Source: an uncultured Lachnospiraceae bacterium
Lineage (GTDB): Bacteria > Bacillota > Clostridia > Lachnospirales > Lachnospiraceae
Assembly: GCA_910586615.1 (NCBI GenBank)
Contig: CAJUJP010000055.1
Span: 1 to 22,028 of the forward strand
Direction: 5' to 3'
Length of the DNA: 22,028 nucleotides
This document shows positions 20,899 through 22,028 of the stretch, in pieces. Position numbers and translations under genes: made by a program. Under the pieces are notes generated by a model, which worked only from the letters and a program-made list of their open reading frames with translations, had not been told where the DNA came from and searched no databases. Numbering within the stretch: position 1 is the stretch's first letter; every line of letters begins with the position of its first letter.

Positions 20899-21522
20899 AT
20901 GGGACTGAAAACAGGATCATTGCAGCAGTGTACGGTTCACAATGGAAGAAATACAGAGAAACGGAAATTGTATGTGATGCATTCTATAAGAAAAGCAGAT
21001 CTTATTCTGATCAGCGCATGTCTGTTTTTTGCAGTATTTCTCGGAATCTTTTTTGCGGCGCGGCGCGGGACTGGCAGTAAAATGACTCTGTCCCGTGATG
21101 GCGCGGAAATTTACAGCCTGGATTTGAATAAAACAGGAAACGGGCAGATGCAGTATTATCTGATCTGGTGCAGGGATCAGGAGACCCATATCATGCATTT
21201 TGAAGAATATCCTGAACTTTCTGAACTTCCTGAGGGAGAGAGCTATAATCTTTTATCTGTTGAAAACGGAAAGGTTTCCATGGAGGCGGCAGACTGCCGG
21301 GATCAGATTTGTGTGCGCCATATACCCATTTCTTCCCACCGGGAAAGCATTATCTGCCTGCCCCATAAACTGGTGGTTGAACTGACAGGTACTGCAGATG
21401 AAGCCGTAAAGAGCGGTTCTGACAGACAGGATCAAAGAAAGGATTATGAGCAGGACACAAACCGGGAAGAGAGCGGTCCGGAGGAGGAATTTGAGGAGTT
21501 GCTGGACGGGGTGGCAGGATGA
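20899..21522 (+). CDS. NusG domain II-containing membrane-anchored protein
   Basis: A 207-residue protein. A basic N-terminus (1-33) precedes one transmembrane helix at about 34-53. Residues about 60-163 form the extracytoplasmic NusG_II domain, recognised by Asn-Gly-Lys-Val-Ser (123-127), Ala-Asp-Cys-Arg-Asp-Gln-Ile-Cys-Val (131-139) and Ile-Ile-Cys-Leu-Pro-His-Lys-Leu-Val-Val (151-160), with its three conserved cysteines (133, 138, 153). After 165 a charged tail of about 40 residues follows. The family is not a transcription factor in spite of the name; its role is unknown, and it is regularly found next to Gx transporter genes, as here. The ATGA overlap with the next gene shows coupling. 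The start at 20899 has AAAGGGAG upstream; an internal ATG at 20977 would lose 26 basic residues. Confidence 0.85.
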   Translation: MGLKTGSLQQCTVHNGRNTEKRKLYVMHSIRKADLILISACLFFAVFLGIFFAARRGTGSKMTLSRDGAEIYSLDLNKTGNGQMQYYLIWCRDQETHIMHFEEYPELSELPEGESYNLLSVENGKVSMEAADCRDQICVRHIPISSHRESIICLPHKLVVELTGTADEAVKSGSDRQDQRKDYEQDTNREESGPEEEFEELLDGVAG

Positions 21523-22025
21523 CAAAAAAGACTGTGGAACTGGGATTTTTCTTAACCTTTGCGCTGATCCTTTCTTATGTGGAGTCTCTGATTCCTTTTT
21601 CTTTCGGGATTCCCGGAATCAAGCTAGGGCTTCCCAATCTGATCGTTGTACTGCTGTTATGCCGGGGAGCGGAGGAGAAGAACCGGTCCGGCAGGCAGAG
21701 GTTTGCCGGATGTGCAGATGCCCTTCTTGTCAATGTCCTGCGTATTATTCTGTCCGGTTTTCTTTTCAGCGGCATGTACACGGTTCTTTATGCTCTGACC
21801 GGTGCATTTTTCAGTTTTGCAGCGATGCTTGCAGGCCGGCGGACGGGGTGTTTTTCTGTGCTGGGTATAAGTGTGCTGGGAGGTGTTTTTCATAACATCG
21901 GGCAGATTCTTGTTGCGATGTTTGTGGTGGAAACTGTTTATGTCGGGTACTATATTCCTTTTCTGATCGTATCTGGTACGGTCACAGGTGCTGGGTATAA
22001 GTGTGCTGGGAGGTGTTTTTCATAA
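21519..22025 (+). CDS. Gx transporter family membrane protein (3' end not reliable)
   Basis: Hydrophobic protein of the Gx transporter family (often labelled heptaprenyl diphosphate synthase component I). Typical motifs are Ile-Pro-x-x-Phe-Gly-Ile-Pro-Gly-Ile-Lys-Leu-Gly-Leu-Pro-Asn-Leu (25-41), Leu-Val-Asn-Val-Leu-Arg-Ile (70-76) and Gly-Gly-Val-Phe-His-Asn-Ile-Gly-Gln (121-129), with about five membrane helices. It may act as an ECF-type substrate-binding membrane component; the substrate is not known. Up to Gly157 the sequence is family-like. From base 21988 the last 41 bases repeat an earlier part of this gene in another frame, giving an unrelated tail and a stop at 22023-22025, so the true C-terminus is missing. 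The start overlaps the NusG-II gene by four bases. Confidence 0.82.
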   Translation: MTKKTVELGFFLTFALILSYVESLIPFSFGIPGIKLGLPNLIVVLLLCRGAEEKNRSGRQRFAGCADALLVNVLRIILSGFLFSGMYTVLYALTGAFFSFAAMLAGRRTGCFSVLGISVLGGVFHNIGQILVAMFVVETVYVGYYIPFLIVSGTVTGAGYKCAGRCFS

Positions 22026-22028
22026 CAT
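21858..22028 (+). repeat. 41-bp exact direct repeat ending at the last base
   Basis: Bases 21858-21898 and 21988-22028 are identical over 41 positions (offset 130). The second copy runs to the final base of the sequence, is out of frame with the gene and replaces expected coding sequence, which is the pattern of a k-mer overlap artefact at a contig end. Confidence 0.85.

Noticed and set aside
1..22028. CRISPR array, tRNA/rRNA genes, or insertion sequence ends
   Set aside because: No regularly spaced repeats, no tRNA-like cloverleaf and no transposase frames were seen; the repeats found are short or intragenic.

Overview
The window reads as a chromosomal segment of an anaerobic, spore-forming gut-type clostridium, most likely a Lachnospiraceae relative. 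The signs are a cotJABC spore-coat operon, a monomeric [FeFe] hydrogenase with a Rex-like operator in front, strong GGAGG-type Shine-Dalgarno sites, and families common in that group (GldG-fused ABC-2 permease, DUF1292, DUF5662, DUF4037, NusG domain II plus Gx transporter). No rRNA, tRNA, CRISPR array, transposase or integrase was found.

Layout. Bases 1-1385 are clearly more AT-rich than the rest. They hold an unknown four-helix membrane protein, a two-gene RelE/ParE-type toxin-antitoxin cassette and its terminator, and perhaps the first codons of a HIT-family gene. At about 1386-1390 this abuts a cotJC gene that has lost its usual C-terminal tail, so two broken genes appear to meet at one breakpoint. 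Next come cotJC-cotJB-cotJA (minus strand), a 333-base gap, an ABC ATPase (TTG start) with a fused permease/GldG-like subunit, the hydrogenase, gltX and a UvrD-type helicase. The helicase converges on, and overlaps, a DUF1292 gene on the minus strand. From a divergent promoter region start a GH13 protein with a degenerate active site, a DUF5662 protein, a cysteine-rich Arg-Asp repeat protein and trpS.

The right part has a minus-strand histidine phosphatase, a divergent hflK-hflC pair, a TPR protein with tandem terminator hairpins, a DUF4037 nucleotidyltransferase-like protein, and a NusG-domain-II protein translationally coupled to a Gx-family membrane protein. The last 41 bases exactly repeat bases 21858-21898 and shift the reading frame, which looks like an assembly end artefact; the last gene is therefore incomplete.

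Most genes are housekeeping or widely conserved. The least explained parts are the Arg-Asp/Cys repeat protein behind a hairpin that would mask its ribosome binding site, the GH13 protein lacking its nucleophile, the TPR/DUF4037 pair, and the cotJC breakpoint. All functional calls come from reading motifs by eye; no database search was run.
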